A stretch of 17,484 nt of DNA from an uncultured Alphaproteobacteria bacterium (GCA_929200295.1 CAKMZE010000037.1:4498-21981); one strand, 5' to 3'; positions 8,401-16,974 are shown, counted from the stretch's first letter. The notes: generated from the letters alone by a model not told the origin. Numbers and translations are program-made.

Positions 8401-8444
8401 TTCTCTGGGACCACACCCTTCTACATGCCTCTTTTAAACAGCGC

Positions 8445-10394
8445 CTATCGGTTCATACGGTTTTCAATCAGCTCATCCACAACCGCTGGCTCTGCCAAGG
8501 TCGATGTATCCCCAAGGCTGCCATAATCATTCTCGGCAATTTTGCGCAGGATACGGCGCATGATTTTACCAGATCGGGTTTTGGGAAGCCCTGGTGCCCA
8601 TTGGATTAGGTCTGGCTTAGCAATGGGGCCAATTTCGGATCGCACCCATGTTTCCAGCTCTTTGCGCAGCTCTTCTGATGGGGTCTCACCGCCCATCAAA
8701 GTCACATAGGCATAGATGCCTTGGCCTTTGATATCATGCGGATAGCCGACCACTGCGGCTTCGGCGACTTTCTTATGGGCCACCAATGCGCTTTCAACCT
8801 CTGCCGTGCCCATGCGGTGGCCCGAGACGTTGATCACGTCGTCCACGCGGCCAGTGATCCAGTAGTAACCATCCGCATCACGGCGGCATCCGTCACCGGT
8901 AAAGTAATAGCCTTTGTAATCGGCGAAATAGGTTTTCATAAACCGCTCGTGATCGCCCCAGACAGTCCGCATTTGCCCGGGCCAACTGTCTTTGATGCAA
9001 AGCACACCTTCGGTGGCGGTCGCGCTCATCTCTTCACCTGTTGTGGGGTCAAGGATCACAGGCTGGATGCCAAAGAACGGTAGGGTCGCCGAACCCGGCT
9101 TGGTCGTCGTGGCACCGGGCAAAGGTGTCAACAAATGCCCGCCCGTTTCTGTCTGCCACCATGTATCCACAATCGGAACGTTCCCGCCGCCAACAATTGT
9201 ATGATACCAATTCCACGCCTCTGGGTTGATCGGCTCGCCAACGGTGCCGAGCACCTTGAGATCGCTCAGATCGTATTTGGTGACAAAATCATCGCCCTGC
9301 CCCATCAAGGCACGGATCGCCGTGGGTGCGGTATAAAACTGGTTTACGTTGTGCTTTTCACAGACCGCCCAAAAGCGCCCCGCATCAGGATACGTTGGCA
9401 CCCCTTCAAACATCACCGTGGTCGCCCCATTCGCAAGCGGGCCATAGACGATATAGCTATGCCCCGTAACCCAGCCCACATCAGCCGTGCACCAAAAGAT
9501 ATCGCCATCGTGATAATCGAACGTATATTGATGGGTCATTGAGGCATAGACGATGTAGCCGCCTGTCGTATGCACAACCCCCTTTGGCATGCCTGTCGAG
9601 CCCGAGGTGTACAGAATAAACAGCGGGTCTTCTGCGTTCATTTCCTCAGGCGGGCAGTCTGCAGCGACCGAGGCTTCGGCCTCGTGCAGCCAAACATCGC
9701 GGCCCGATTGCATTGCCACATCGCCCCCTGTGCGCTGCACGACGAGCATCTTTGCATCGCCTTCGATCTTTTCAAACGCTTTGTCTGCATTGACCTTGAG
9801 CGGGGTGTTACGCCCACCGCGCGGGGCCTCGTCTGCGGTGATCACCACCTTGGCCTCTGATCCGTTCACACGGGCTGCGAGCGCATCAGGGGAAAAGCCC
9901 GCAAATACAATCGAATGAATCGCACCGATCCGCGCAGAGGCGAGCATCGCATAGGCCGCCTGTGGGATCATCGGCATATAGATCACCACACGATCCCCTT
10001 TACTAACGCCCATGTCCTTCAGAACATGGGCGAATTTACAAACGTTGGCATGCAGCTCATTGTAGGTGATATGTTGCGCGTCATCGCCGGGGTTATCCGG
10101 TTCCCAAATGATCGCCGTTTGATCACCGCGCGTTGCGAGATGCCGGTCAATACAATTGGCCGAAACGTTCAAGGTGCCATCCGCATACCATTTAATATTC
10201 ACATCACCATATGCGTAGGACGTGTCTTTGACTTCGGTATAGGGTTTGATCCAGTCAATGCGCTTTCCATGCGCGCCCCAAAAGGCTGCTGGATCTGCAA
10301 TCGACTGTGCATACATCTGATCATATGTTGCTTTATCGGCATGCGCATCTGCGGCCATCGCGGCGGATGGCGGATATGTCGCTGTGTCAGACAT
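8445..10394 (-). CDS. acs: acetyl-CoA synthetase (AMP-forming)
   Basis: Acs makes acetyl-CoA from acetate, ATP and CoA through acetyl-AMP, in the cytoplasm, and allows growth on or salvage of acetate. The 649-residue product has every hallmark: YTSGSTGMPKG (262-272, phosphate loop), WWQTETG (412-418, with the tryptophan that limits the acyl pocket), YYFTGDG (496-502), GRVDDVINVSGHR (515-527) and PKTRSGK (604-610). Lys610 is the catalytic lysine that is acetylated to switch Acs off in other bacteria (K609 in Salmonella). The start at 10394 is preferred over one 13 codons upstream because AAGGGGAG lies eight bases before it. Length is standard (about 650). Convergent with tamB, and 136 bp downstream of the flavin oxidoreductase gene, so it probably has its own promoter. 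Confidence 0.97.
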   Translation of the reverse strand: MSDTATYPPSAAMAADAHADKATYDQMYAQSIADPAAFWGAHGKRIDWIKPYTEVKDTSYAYGDVNIKWYADGTLNVSANCIDRHLATRGDQTAIIWEPDNPGDDAQHITYNELHANVCKFAHVLKDMGVSKGDRVVIYMPMIPQAAYAMLASARIGAIHSIVFAGFSPDALAARVNGSEAKVVITADEAPRGGRNTPLKVNADKAFEKIEGDAKMLVVQRTGGDVAMQSGRDVWLHEAEASVAADCPPEEMNAEDPLFILYTSGSTGMPKGVVHTTGGYIVYASMTHQYTFDYHDGDIFWCTADVGWVTGHSYIVYGPLANGATTVMFEGVPTYPDAGRFWAVCEKHNVNQFYTAPTAIRALMGQGDDFVTKYDLSDLKVLGTVGEPINPEAWNWYHTIVGGGNVPIVDTWWQTETGGHLLTPLPGATTTKPGSATLPFFGIQPVILDPTTGEEMSATATEGVLCIKDSWPGQMRTVWGDHERFMKTYFADYKGYYFTGDGCRRDADGYYWITGRVDDVINVSGHRMGTAEVESALVAHKKVAEAAVVGYPHDIKGQGIYAYVTLMGGETPSEELRKELETWVRSEIGPIAKPDLIQWAPGLPKTRSGKIMRRILRKIAENDYGSLGDTSTLAEPAVVDELIENRMNR

Positions 10395-10484
10395 GAATAA
10401 AACTCCCCTTATATCGTTGTTGCGGGGTATCATGCGCGGAAATCGCCAAATGCCAAGCTTTGAAGCTATATGCGCGGCTGAATC

Positions 10485-10501
10485 TGTAAATTATTTTCAC
10501 A
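10485..10501. promoter_or_regulatory. candidate operator upstream of acs (TGT-N11-ACA)
   Basis: TGTAAA-TTATT-TTCACA is an inverted repeat with one mismatch, 91 bp or more before the acs start, in the 136-bp gap that must hold the acs promoter. The spacing TGT-N11-ACA is typical of a dimeric regulator site but is one base off the TGT-N12-ACA of PpsR. No regulator can be named. It may be chance. Confidence 0.25.
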
Positions 10502-10530
10502 TGATGCCGTGTTCGTGTAAAAATGCCGCG

Positions 10531-11709
10531 TCATTCTGCTCCAAAATGCGCTGCCCAGATTTTATGACGTTGACTGTCACGCGCCTCATAAGCCGACATC
10601 GCATCCAAGAGATCATCCGATGACAAATCCCCTGCATCATTGGCGATCTGCGTAATTTGCATCGTATACCATGCGGTCACCCCACCCTCGGGTGGTGCAT
10701 CAAAGCGCGGAAATTGTGGTGCGGGCGTGCTGCCCGCTTCCCATTTCTTGGGTAAATCTGGGTCAATGACCAAAGCGCGTGCAAGACCGATGACATCCGC
10801 CTGCCCCTTAGCAATCGCGGCCTCTGCTTGGTCTAAGGTCTTAAAGCCCCCGGTGACCATCAGCGGGATACTGGTCTTTGACCGGGCCTTTGCTGCGAAA
10901 TCAACAAAATACGGGCCGGACCCGGTACTATCAGACGAGGACGCCGCACCGGGAAAGTAAGTACCGCCGCTGATTTCGATCAGATCGATATCCATACGGT
11001 CAATCGCCGCGATAACGGCTAGCGCCTCGTCTTGTTGAAAGCCGCCTTTGATCATATCAGTTGCATTGAGTTTCACGCCAACAGGGAAATGTGCACCGAC
11101 AGCGTTGCGCACGCTCTCAATCACGTCCAGCACAAGACGCATTCTGTTTTGAAGAGACCCGCCATAGGCGTCTGTGCGTTTATTGAACAAGGGCGACAGG
11201 AACTGACTAAGCAGAAACCCATGTGCCGCATGGACTTCAACGCCGCCAAATCCATATTTTTGCGCAAGGGCAGCCGTGCGCGCAAACTCTTGTGGCAAGG
11301 CTTTGATCTCCGCCAATGTCATCGCCTCACAGGTTAACCCAGGCAGCGTAAGCGCACTTGGCCCTTTAGGCGTGCTGATCGGGGCATCGGCCATCGCTCC
11401 AGCATGGCCAAGCTGCACCCAAAGATGCGCGTTATTGACCGCCCCGCGGCGCGCGAGGGTCTCAAATAGCTTTGCATCTGAGCGATCATTCAAAACAAGG
11501 TTGCCGGGTTTTTCTGCGAAATCAGCCGTTCCTTGCACCTCGCCAATGATTGACAAGGCCAGCCCACCTTGGGCCCAACGCTCGTATAGGCGGGCCTGCA
11601 CATCCATCGGCGCTCCTTTTCCGTCCCCCAAAGCATCAGACATCGCAGCCTTGGCGATCCGGTTTTTAAGGGTAACGCCGCAGGGCAATTGCAAAGGTTC
11701 AAATAGCAT
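10531..11709 (-). CDS. NADH:flavin oxidoreductase, Old Yellow Enzyme family
   Basis: This is an FMN-binding TIM-barrel reductase of the OYE/NemA group, which reduces activated C=C bonds with NAD(P)H; the natural substrate is unknown. The 392-residue product shows LFEPLQLPCGVTLKNRI at the N-terminus, QLGHAG (99-104), the catalytic pair in VEVHAAHGF (His160 and His163), SPLFNKRTDAYGGS (172-185) followed by NRMR, and the phosphate-binding VTGG (285-288) and GLAR (308-311). The H-x-x-H arrangement resembles the 2,4-dienoyl-CoA reductase branch, but the protein lacks that branch's 4Fe-4S and FAD domains. After HAG it has A-M-A where family members often have R-V/I-S. The start at 11709 has GAGGG five bases before it; an upstream in-frame ATG at 11748 is less likely. 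It may have its own promoter (TATAAT at 11771-11776). Confidence 0.9.
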   Translation of the reverse strand: MLFEPLQLPCGVTLKNRIAKAAMSDALGDGKGAPMDVQARLYERWAQGGLALSIIGEVQGTADFAEKPGNLVLNDRSDAKLFETLARRGAVNNAHLWVQLGHAGAMADAPISTPKGPSALTLPGLTCEAMTLAEIKALPQEFARTAALAQKYGFGGVEVHAAHGFLLSQFLSPLFNKRTDAYGGSLQNRMRLVLDVIESVRNAVGAHFPVGVKLNATDMIKGGFQQDEALAVIAAIDRMDIDLIEISGGTYFPGAASSSDSTGSGPYFVDFAAKARSKTSIPLMVTGGFKTLDQAEAAIAKGQADVIGLARALVIDPDLPKKWEAGSTPAPQFPRFDAPPEGGVTAWYTMQITQIANDAGDLSSDDLLDAMSAYEARDSQRHKIWAAHFGAE

Positions 11710-11770
11710 ATCGGCCCTCATCATTCTGACCAGCAAACACGCCAGCATTCATCAAAATGAGTTGAAGGGT

Positions 11771-11776
11771 ATTATA
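11771..11776 (-). promoter_or_regulatory. candidate -10 element for the flavin oxidoreductase gene
   Basis: A perfect TATAAT reads on the minus strand 62 bp before the ATG at 11709. The region 16-18 bp upstream is only A-rich (gaaaaag) with no good TTGACA-like hexamer; TTGGAA lies 21 bp away, too far. It is therefore a -10 match without a clear -35. Confidence 0.35.
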
Positions 11777-11829
11777 ACGCTATTGTCCATTGGCTTTTTC
11801 CAAGCCGACCCCGAGCATTCATAAGATGA

Positions 11830-12240
11830 TCAAAACCGAATGCTTTGCGCAATGGCCAGGCCCAGCGCCAAAGCAAGGCAGAGCGGGGCATAATACCGTC
11901 GATCATAGCTGGCAAATGGTTCTTGCGGGGTCATATACCGCCAAAATCCAAGGTAGGTTACTGCGCCCCTGACTGTCAGAACCACAGCCGCACCAAAGAC
12001 GATCCAATCTTGCGCAGGATGCTCACGGCCCCACAAGACGATCAACAGCATGACGAGCGACCCCGAGACAAGCCCACAGGGGATCGGGCCCGGCATCCGT
12101 GTCACATCCCGCGTGCCGACCACCGCCGCCACGAGACGCTCTTCCTCACGATAAGGGAACCAATAGCCAAAGCCCCACAGCATGTGGATCGCGGCCAACA
12201 CCAAAAGAACAGCCGAGATTATCAAAGCCAGAATCATCAT
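11830..12240 (-). CDS. DUF3995 domain membrane protein
   Basis: This is a 136-residue integral membrane protein of unknown function. Four hydrophobic segments are visible at about 2-24, 52-70, 77-97 and 116-134. The first ends in the family's telltale LAAIHMLWGFGYWFP, with a conserved His followed by W-G. A P-x-P motif opens the second (PGPIPCGL). A short charged loop (YREEERL) and an arginine-rich region around 101-115 (SYDRRYY) lie outside the helices. Two ATGs are adjacent (MM), with no strong ribosome-binding site before either, so the start may be one codon later. It lies 86 bp after the stop of the beta-helix gene with a hairpin between them, and about 120 bp before the flavin oxidoreductase. 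Neighbours give no functional clue. Confidence 0.8.
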   Translation of the reverse strand: MMILALIISAVLLVLAAIHMLWGFGYWFPYREEERLVAAVVGTRDVTRMPGPIPCGLVSGSLVMLLIVLWGREHPAQDWIVFGAAVVLTVRGAVTYLGFWRYMTPQEPFASYDRRYYAPLCLALALGLAIAQSIRF

Positions 12241-12280
12241 GGCTGTAAGCTACTCGGCTTTTTCGCCTGCGCCAAATCAA

Positions 12281-12306
12281 ACGGGGCGCAATGATCCGCG
12301 CCCCGT
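12281..12306 (-). terminator. hairpin terminator after the beta-helix gene
   Basis: ACGGGGCGC (12281-12289) and GCGCCCCGT (12298-12306) form a perfect 9-bp GC-rich stem with an 8-base loop, about 20 bp past the minus-strand stop at 12327. On that strand the stem is followed by TTGATTTGG, a poor but present T-rich stretch. It lies before the DUF3995 gene, so it separates the two units. Confidence 0.65.
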
Positions 12307-12326
12307 GCATAAAATCATCCTAAGGC

Positions 12327-14615
12327 TTAGGTTGGGTTGTCCATACGCGTCATCACCCGCACCTTACCTTTAACAGATTTGCTGAATGTCAGGCGGATGG
12401 ACTGCTTGTCGCTTGCTTGATTGCCGTCAAAGTATGGCATGTCATAAACCGTGTTATTGCTGCTATCTTGAATCGCGCCTTCTGCAATTACACTCTCAAC
12501 AAACCGAGCTTGCCCTTCAAAGGGAAGGTAAGATCCCGTATCAATGGTCCATGATTTTGCAACAGATCCTTGGGTATAGCTCAGGTGTAATGGGTTATAG
12601 ACCGGTTCATTCACCCCATTGAAGGTGTTATTGCTAAAGTGGATCGTCCGCATCCGCGTGGGATCCAAAGCGGCAAAGGTTGTATCAACAGCATCAATGC
12701 GGTCGATATTGCCATTGATCGCCCGGAAGACATTTCCTGTCACACTCAATCCATGAATGAAATGCCCAGCGCCATGCGGCTTGACGACAATAAAGTTAAA
12801 CCATGATGCCGCCCCCAAAGCCGTAAACACATTGCCCGTCAGCGTGAGACCACCAAAGGATAGCTGTGTGCCCAATGCCGGGGTTTCATCATGTTCGTTC
12901 GACATCTCAATATAGTTATTGTCGATGTAATTCCCGGTGATCGCCGTCATACAGTTCGGCTTGGTCAGAATGATCCCGCCCTGGCGCACTGAGTTTGTCT
13001 CAGTATCGCCGTGGAACCAGTGGTTGCCGTTGATCAGATTGCCCGTGCCACCCATCACGCAAAAATGCTTAAACAGCGCTACGCGGTTATCGCGCACCTT
13101 CACGTCATTTGCGTTTGAGTTGAAGGCGACCGTCTTACGCTCGGATACAGTCAATGCCTGCTCGTTTGAGATCAACTGGCAGCGGTCAATCATCATGCCC
13201 TGACACCCGCGCCCGATTGAGGTAATCCCGCGATCTTTGGGCTTTGTCATAAAGCAGTCGCGCACATGGAATGTGAGCCCAGCAGGCGCAATCATGATGC
13301 CGCTTGCCTCGCCTTCGCATTGGAACTCGATATCGTCCAAAACAAACTGCGACAGGCTGCTGTAACCAGAAAAGTCGAGCAGATATTTGAAGCGCTTGAA
13401 CGTATAGCTTTGTGTGCCGACCGCATCATATAAGGGTTGGCTCAACGTCACGATCTTTTGTCCAACGTTAACGGCACTTACATAAACCTCGCGGCCCACA
13501 CCTGCCCCTTCGACCAAGGACCCAACGGGGATATTCGCGATATTGCTCACATTGGTCAGCTGCTTGCTGTTGCTGCTGGAATAGGTGGCCGCTGACGTAA
13601 CCTCTGTTGTGTCCCACGCCGCGCCATCAACAGGACGGAGCTGACCGTTTCGGATCACACGGCGAGTTGCATAAACCGTGCGTCGTGGATCGGCCGCTTG
13701 CATATCAACAGGTGCGGTGAGGTTTATCCTGCGCCCATTCAGATCAAGCGACTCGTGATCTGCGAAATTAATCAGCGCTTGATAGGCCTTGCGAAACGCC
13801 AGCTCTTCATCGCCAAAGGCATCGACATAGGTTTGGTAATCAAATTCTTTTTGCAGAATAAACCGTTCTTCATCGCCTTGGGTTACGGTGCCGACAAAGT
13901 CGATCCGGCTTTGAATGCTGACATCACTGCCCATGAAATATGTGCCTTCTGACACCAACACGCGTCGCCCGTTTGCCGCAGAATCTGCGGCCTCAAAAGC
14001 AGCACTGTCATCGGTCACACCATCACCAATCGCGCCATAATCGCGCACATCAACGACCGCCAGCATATCACCAAGAAAAGCGGATGTGATATCTTCGATA
14101 ATCAGGTCATCGATGCGCACCACGCCGCCCGATGTGCCCGTCAAATCGATCCCAAAGTGCCCATAAGCCGCCGTAGGCCAGACCATATCAACCCCGGTCC
14201 GGTTACCCGTGCCCACAATCGCGCTGATCTCAACAATATCGCCATATGCCGTCAATGCGGTCGCCGTGCTAGATGTCGTGAGCCCGGATGCCTCACCACC
14301 AGCCGCGGCCCCAGCATAGGCTGCGATGCGGACGCTTGGCAAAGGGCCTGCAATTGCTTTGATCTTTGCTGTCACGCGCAGGTAGCACCCCGGCAAAATC
14401 GGGGTTTCGCCCATATAGCGCAGCTGTGTTGTGCTGCTTGTCTTTTGTAGCTCAAGGCAGCCACCAAAATCCTGATCTGCGGACACAAATGTCGCTGATG
14501 TTGAGGTCGCATATGTGTCAGAGCCCGGCGTGCCGTCGCCACGCGACCAGACGCCTAAACCTGCCGAAAACGGCAACGGCATGAGCACAATCCCGTCGGT
14601 TATTGCCTTGTTCAT
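12327..14615 (-). CDS. right-handed beta-helix protein, Pectate_lyase_3 / GH28-like, spike-type
   Basis: The 762-residue product has two parts. Residues 1-180 look like a beta-sandwich, carbohydrate-binding-like domain (WSRGDGTPGSDTY near 23-35, then alternating strands up to RIDDLIIEDIT). Residues about 188-650 form a parallel beta-helix that opens with the Pectate_lyase_3 signature DYGAIGDGVTDDSAAF (192-207) and continues with N-rich turns (NVFTAL, NNTFNG, NGNHWF). A small C-terminal strand domain follows. The N-terminus (MNKAITDGIVLMPLPF) has no signal peptide, which argues against a secreted lyase and fits phage tail spikes or gene-transfer-agent head spikes; catalytic residues cannot be assigned from sequence alone. 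The start has AAAGGG seven bases upstream. It sits alone among housekeeping genes and is followed by a hairpin terminator. The spike role is an inference. Confidence 0.8.
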   Translation of the reverse strand: MNKAITDGIVLMPLPFSAGLGVWSRGDGTPGSDTYATSTSATFVSADQDFGGCLELQKTSSTTQLRYMGETPILPGCYLRVTAKIKAIAGPLPSVRIAAYAGAAAGGEASGLTTSSTATALTAYGDIVEISAIVGTGNRTGVDMVWPTAAYGHFGIDLTGTSGGVVRIDDLIIEDITSAFLGDMLAVVDVRDYGAIGDGVTDDSAAFEAADSAANGRRVLVSEGTYFMGSDVSIQSRIDFVGTVTQGDEERFILQKEFDYQTYVDAFGDEELAFRKAYQALINFADHESLDLNGRRINLTAPVDMQAADPRRTVYATRRVIRNGQLRPVDGAAWDTTEVTSAATYSSSNSKQLTNVSNIANIPVGSLVEGAGVGREVYVSAVNVGQKIVTLSQPLYDAVGTQSYTFKRFKYLLDFSGYSSLSQFVLDDIEFQCEGEASGIMIAPAGLTFHVRDCFMTKPKDRGITSIGRGCQGMMIDRCQLISNEQALTVSERKTVAFNSNANDVKVRDNRVALFKHFCVMGGTGNLINGNHWFHGDTETNSVRQGGIILTKPNCMTAITGNYIDNNYIEMSNEHDETPALGTQLSFGGLTLTGNVFTALGAASWFNFIVVKPHGAGHFIHGLSVTGNVFRAINGNIDRIDAVDTTFAALDPTRMRTIHFSNNTFNGVNEPVYNPLHLSYTQGSVAKSWTIDTGSYLPFEGQARFVESVIAEGAIQDSSNNTVYDMPYFDGNQASDKQSIRLTFSKSVKGKVRVMTRMDNPT

Positions 14616-14796
14616 GAAATATCCCTTTGATGAGTACCGGCCGCAGCCATGCCGGTTTAATCACCGCCAAGACAGCAGACCTAATCTGCGCTAGGGCCGT
14701 CAGCACATGCTGGGCCATCACGCATAGAGATAATTTTGAGAGGTAAAGGCGCTCTTGGGGCAGCGTACGGTGGGACGCGCAACAGCGCGCATGTTG
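14616..14796. other. intergenic region between the DUF4864 and beta-helix genes
   Basis: This gap contains several small inverted repeats: ACCGGC/GCCGGT (14636-14641 and 14651-14656), GCAGA/TCTGC near 14675, and CGCGC-AACA-GCGCG near 14775. The last lies just past the DUF4864 stop and could serve as its 3' structure. The beta-helix promoter should be here, but no convincing -35/-10 pair was found. Confidence 0.35.
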
Positions 14797-15201
14797 TCAG
14801 GTCGTCAGATCAAGCGCGATCAGCCAGACCCCATCGATCTGCCATCCGTCAGATGTCGCGATCATTTTATAATCCAGCGCATGTAAATCACCGTTGAGAT
14901 CCTTGATCATCACACGTTGCATCGGCGCACCGTCTACCATCCGCAGCTCAAGAAACTGCGGGTCGCGATTATCCCACACCATCGGATAGCCGTTCTTTAC
15001 CATGGAGCCAAAACGCTCAGGATCACCAAACAGACGTTGGATCATAGGGCTAGCATGGGTCCATGCTGCATCAACATCACGGTCATTAAAGGCCGCCAAT
15101 TGACGCGAGATCACAGATTGTATCGCATCAGTATCCTGTGCTTTGGCTGCAGGCGCGGCAAAAACGAAGACCGCACAAAACATCATGATTAGATAGCGCA
15201 T
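14797..15201 (-). CDS. DUF4864 domain protein, periplasmic
   Basis: This 134-residue protein has a clear signal peptide (MRYLIMMFCAVFVFAAPAAKA, cleavage before QD), so the mature form is about 113 residues and exported to the periplasm. The mature part matches the DUF4864 pattern as I know it: IQSVISRQLAAFNDRDVDAAW, then ASPMIQRLFGDPERFGSMVKNGYP, and a final strand GWQIDGVWLIAL. The fold resembles the NTF2/SnoaL-like cone, and the function is unknown. The start at 15201 has AAGGA eight bases upstream. It lies 68 bp behind lysK on the same strand, so a shared transcript is possible. Confidence 0.85.
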   Translation of the reverse strand: MRYLIMMFCAVFVFAAPAAKAQDTDAIQSVISRQLAAFNDRDVDAAWTHASPMIQRLFGDPERFGSMVKNGYPMVWDNRDPQFLELRMVDGAPMQRVMIKDLNGDLHALDYKMIATSDGWQIDGVWLIALDLTT

Positions 15202-15269
15202 GGGGTGGATCCTTTATCAAGGTTACTCCCACATATACGCATCACCCATCAAAGTAGTTTCAAATGATC

Positions 15270-16850
15270 TTAGGCGGGCGTGGGTTTGGCCAAGGCCTCT
15301 TGGATCAGCGCGACAGTTTCATCCACGCCGTAAAGCGCAATAAACCCACCAAATCGCGGCCCTTGCGACGCGCCAAGGAGCACCTCGTAAAGCGCTGTAA
15401 ACCAGTGGCGTAGAGGTTCAAACCCATGTGCTTTGCCGATGGCAAACGCCATCGTTTGCAGCTCTTCTGCGTCCAATCCACCGTCCCAGGCTTGCAACTG
15501 CGCCATTAGATCGGTCATCGCCTCGCGCTCTTGCTCTGATGGCGCGCGGTAGGTTTTCGTTGGCTTCACAAAATCATTATAATAGCGCACCGCAAACCCT
15601 GCGGCTTGGTCAAGCTGCGGGTTTTTTTGCGGCGATGCCTCAGGCGCATAGCGTTGGATAAAGCCCCAGAGCGTGTCCTTCTCCTCTGCCCCAGAAACGG
15701 AAGCGAGGTTTAAAAGCATCGCAAAGGGAACAACCATATCTGACGCGGGCACCACAGCACCATGGATGTGAAACACAGGGTTATTCGCCTGTGCAGTCGC
15801 ATCTTGGGTCGGGTATGCACGCAGCTGCTGATGGTATTCATCCACCGCTTTGGGGATTACATCAAAATGCATCCGCTTTGCCGTCTTGGGCTTTTGATAC
15901 ATGAAATATGACAGGCTTTCGGTGGCGGCATAGGTCAACCACTCATCGATTGTCAGGCCATTGCCAGAAGTTTTTGATATCTTATGCCCATCGGCATCAA
16001 GGAAAAGCTCATAGGTGAAATGCTCTGGTTTTTTGCCGCCCAAAATTTCGCAAATCCGATCATAAATCGGCGTGTTGGTGCTGTGGTCTTTGCCATACAT
16101 TTCAAAGTCCACGTCCAAAGCCGCCCAACGTGCGCCGAAATCCGGTTTCCACTGAAGTTTTACATTACCGCCCGTGACAGGCAGCGTGATCTCTTGTCCG
16201 GCTTCATCATCAAAGGTGATCGTGCCGTTCTTTGCGTCGACATGCTTCATCGGCACATACATTACCCGCCCGCTTTCGGGGTGGATCGGTAAGAAAATCG
16301 AATAGGTCTCGCGCCGTTCTTCGCGCAGGGATTTGAGCATCACAGCCATCACATCATCATACCGCTCTGCGGCACGCAACAGCACCTCATCAAACTTGCC
16401 AGAGCCGTAAAACTCGGTTGCGCTGATGAAATCATACTCGAACCCAAAGGTGTCCAAGAACGTGCGCAAACGCGCGTTATTATGATGGCCAAAGCTTTCA
16501 TGTGTGCCAAAAGGATCAGGTACGCGGGTTAACGGGCGTTGCAGATGTTGTTCCAGCCCCTCAGGGTTTGGCACGTTGCCGGGCACTTTACGCATGCCGT
16601 CGACATCATCAGAAAAACAAATCAGCTTGGTCGGGATGTCTGAAATCACCTCAAACGCGCGGCGCACCATCGTGGTGCGGCTCACCTCACCGAATGTGCC
16701 AATATGCGGCAGACCAGAGGGGCCGTACCCTGTTTCAAAAAGCACATAGCCTTTTTCTGGTGGCGCTTTGTCAAACCGTTTGAGCAAACGCCGCGCCTCT
16801 TCGAATGGCCAGGCTTTTGAGCTCATTGCAGCGTCACGCAGGTTTGTCAT
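15270..16850 (-). CDS. lysK: class I lysyl-tRNA synthetase
   Basis: This enzyme charges tRNA-Lys with lysine. It is the class I type, unrelated to the common class II LysS, found in most archaea and in some bacteria including many alphaproteobacteria. The 526-residue product has the Rossmann-fold HIGH-type motif in GYGPSGLPHIGTFGEV (HIGT, 49-52) and the KMSKS-type loop KISKTSG (290-296). FSDDVDGMRKVP (79-90) and YGKDHSTNTPIYD are also typical of the family. The start at 16850 (MTNLRDAAM) is chosen because GAGAG lies just upstream. An in-frame ATG at 16913 would add 21 residues rich in Asp, Cys and Pro, unlike the family, and has no usable ribosome-binding site. Divergent from the TerB-like gene. 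No class II LysRS lies in the window, so whether both coexist cannot be said. Confidence 0.95.
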   Translation of the reverse strand: MTNLRDAAMSSKAWPFEEARRLLKRFDKAPPEKGYVLFETGYGPSGLPHIGTFGEVSRTTMVRRAFEVISDIPTKLICFSDDVDGMRKVPGNVPNPEGLEQHLQRPLTRVPDPFGTHESFGHHNNARLRTFLDTFGFEYDFISATEFYGSGKFDEVLLRAAERYDDVMAVMLKSLREERRETYSIFLPIHPESGRVMYVPMKHVDAKNGTITFDDEAGQEITLPVTGGNVKLQWKPDFGARWAALDVDFEMYGKDHSTNTPIYDRICEILGGKKPEHFTYELFLDADGHKISKTSGNGLTIDEWLTYAATESLSYFMYQKPKTAKRMHFDVIPKAVDEYHQQLRAYPTQDATAQANNPVFHIHGAVVPASDMVVPFAMLLNLASVSGAEEKDTLWGFIQRYAPEASPQKNPQLDQAAGFAVRYYNDFVKPTKTYRAPSEQEREAMTDLMAQLQAWDGGLDAEELQTMAFAIGKAHGFEPLRHWFTALYEVLLGASQGPRFGGFIALYGVDETVALIQEALAKPTPA

Positions 16851-16905
16851 TGGTCTCTCACACTCATCATATTTCGCAGGGGCCGGGTCACAGTCACCCA
16901 TGATC

Positions 16906-16926
16906 TCGCGCATCCCTATTGCGCGA
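16906..16926. promoter_or_regulatory. palindrome in the lysK-terB-like divergent promoter region
   Basis: TCGCGCA (16906-16912), seven-base spacer, TGCGCGA (16920-16926) is a perfect 7-bp inverted repeat in the 124-bp gap between the two divergent starts. Its position would let one bound regulator touch both promoters, or it could fold in the lysK leader. No regulator is recognised. Confidence 0.35.
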
Positions 16927-16974
16927 AGGCTTGTGCGTCAATAAACCCAACGCGTATGTGTAAAGGATTCTCGT

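Noticed and set aside
8325..8609. Plus-strand frame spanning the tamB-acs gap into acs
   Set aside because: Its 3' half is antisense to the conserved C-terminus of Acs and its 5' half is made of palindromes; no protein family is recognisable.
10485..10501. PpsR/CrtJ-type operator upstream of acs
   Set aside because: The spacing is TGT-N11-ACA, not N12, and there is only one copy; the site is kept only as an unnamed candidate.
12327..14615. Prophage or GTA structural cluster around the beta-helix gene
   Set aside because: Neighbours on both sides are DUF4864, lysK, DUF3995 and an oxidoreductase; no capsid, portal, terminase, tail or integrase gene is present.
16851..16913. 21-residue N-terminal extension of LysRS
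   Set aside because: It has no usable ribosome-binding site, an unusual composition (Cys, Pro, Asp) and overlaps the divergent promoter palindrome; the family begins near MTNLRDAAM.
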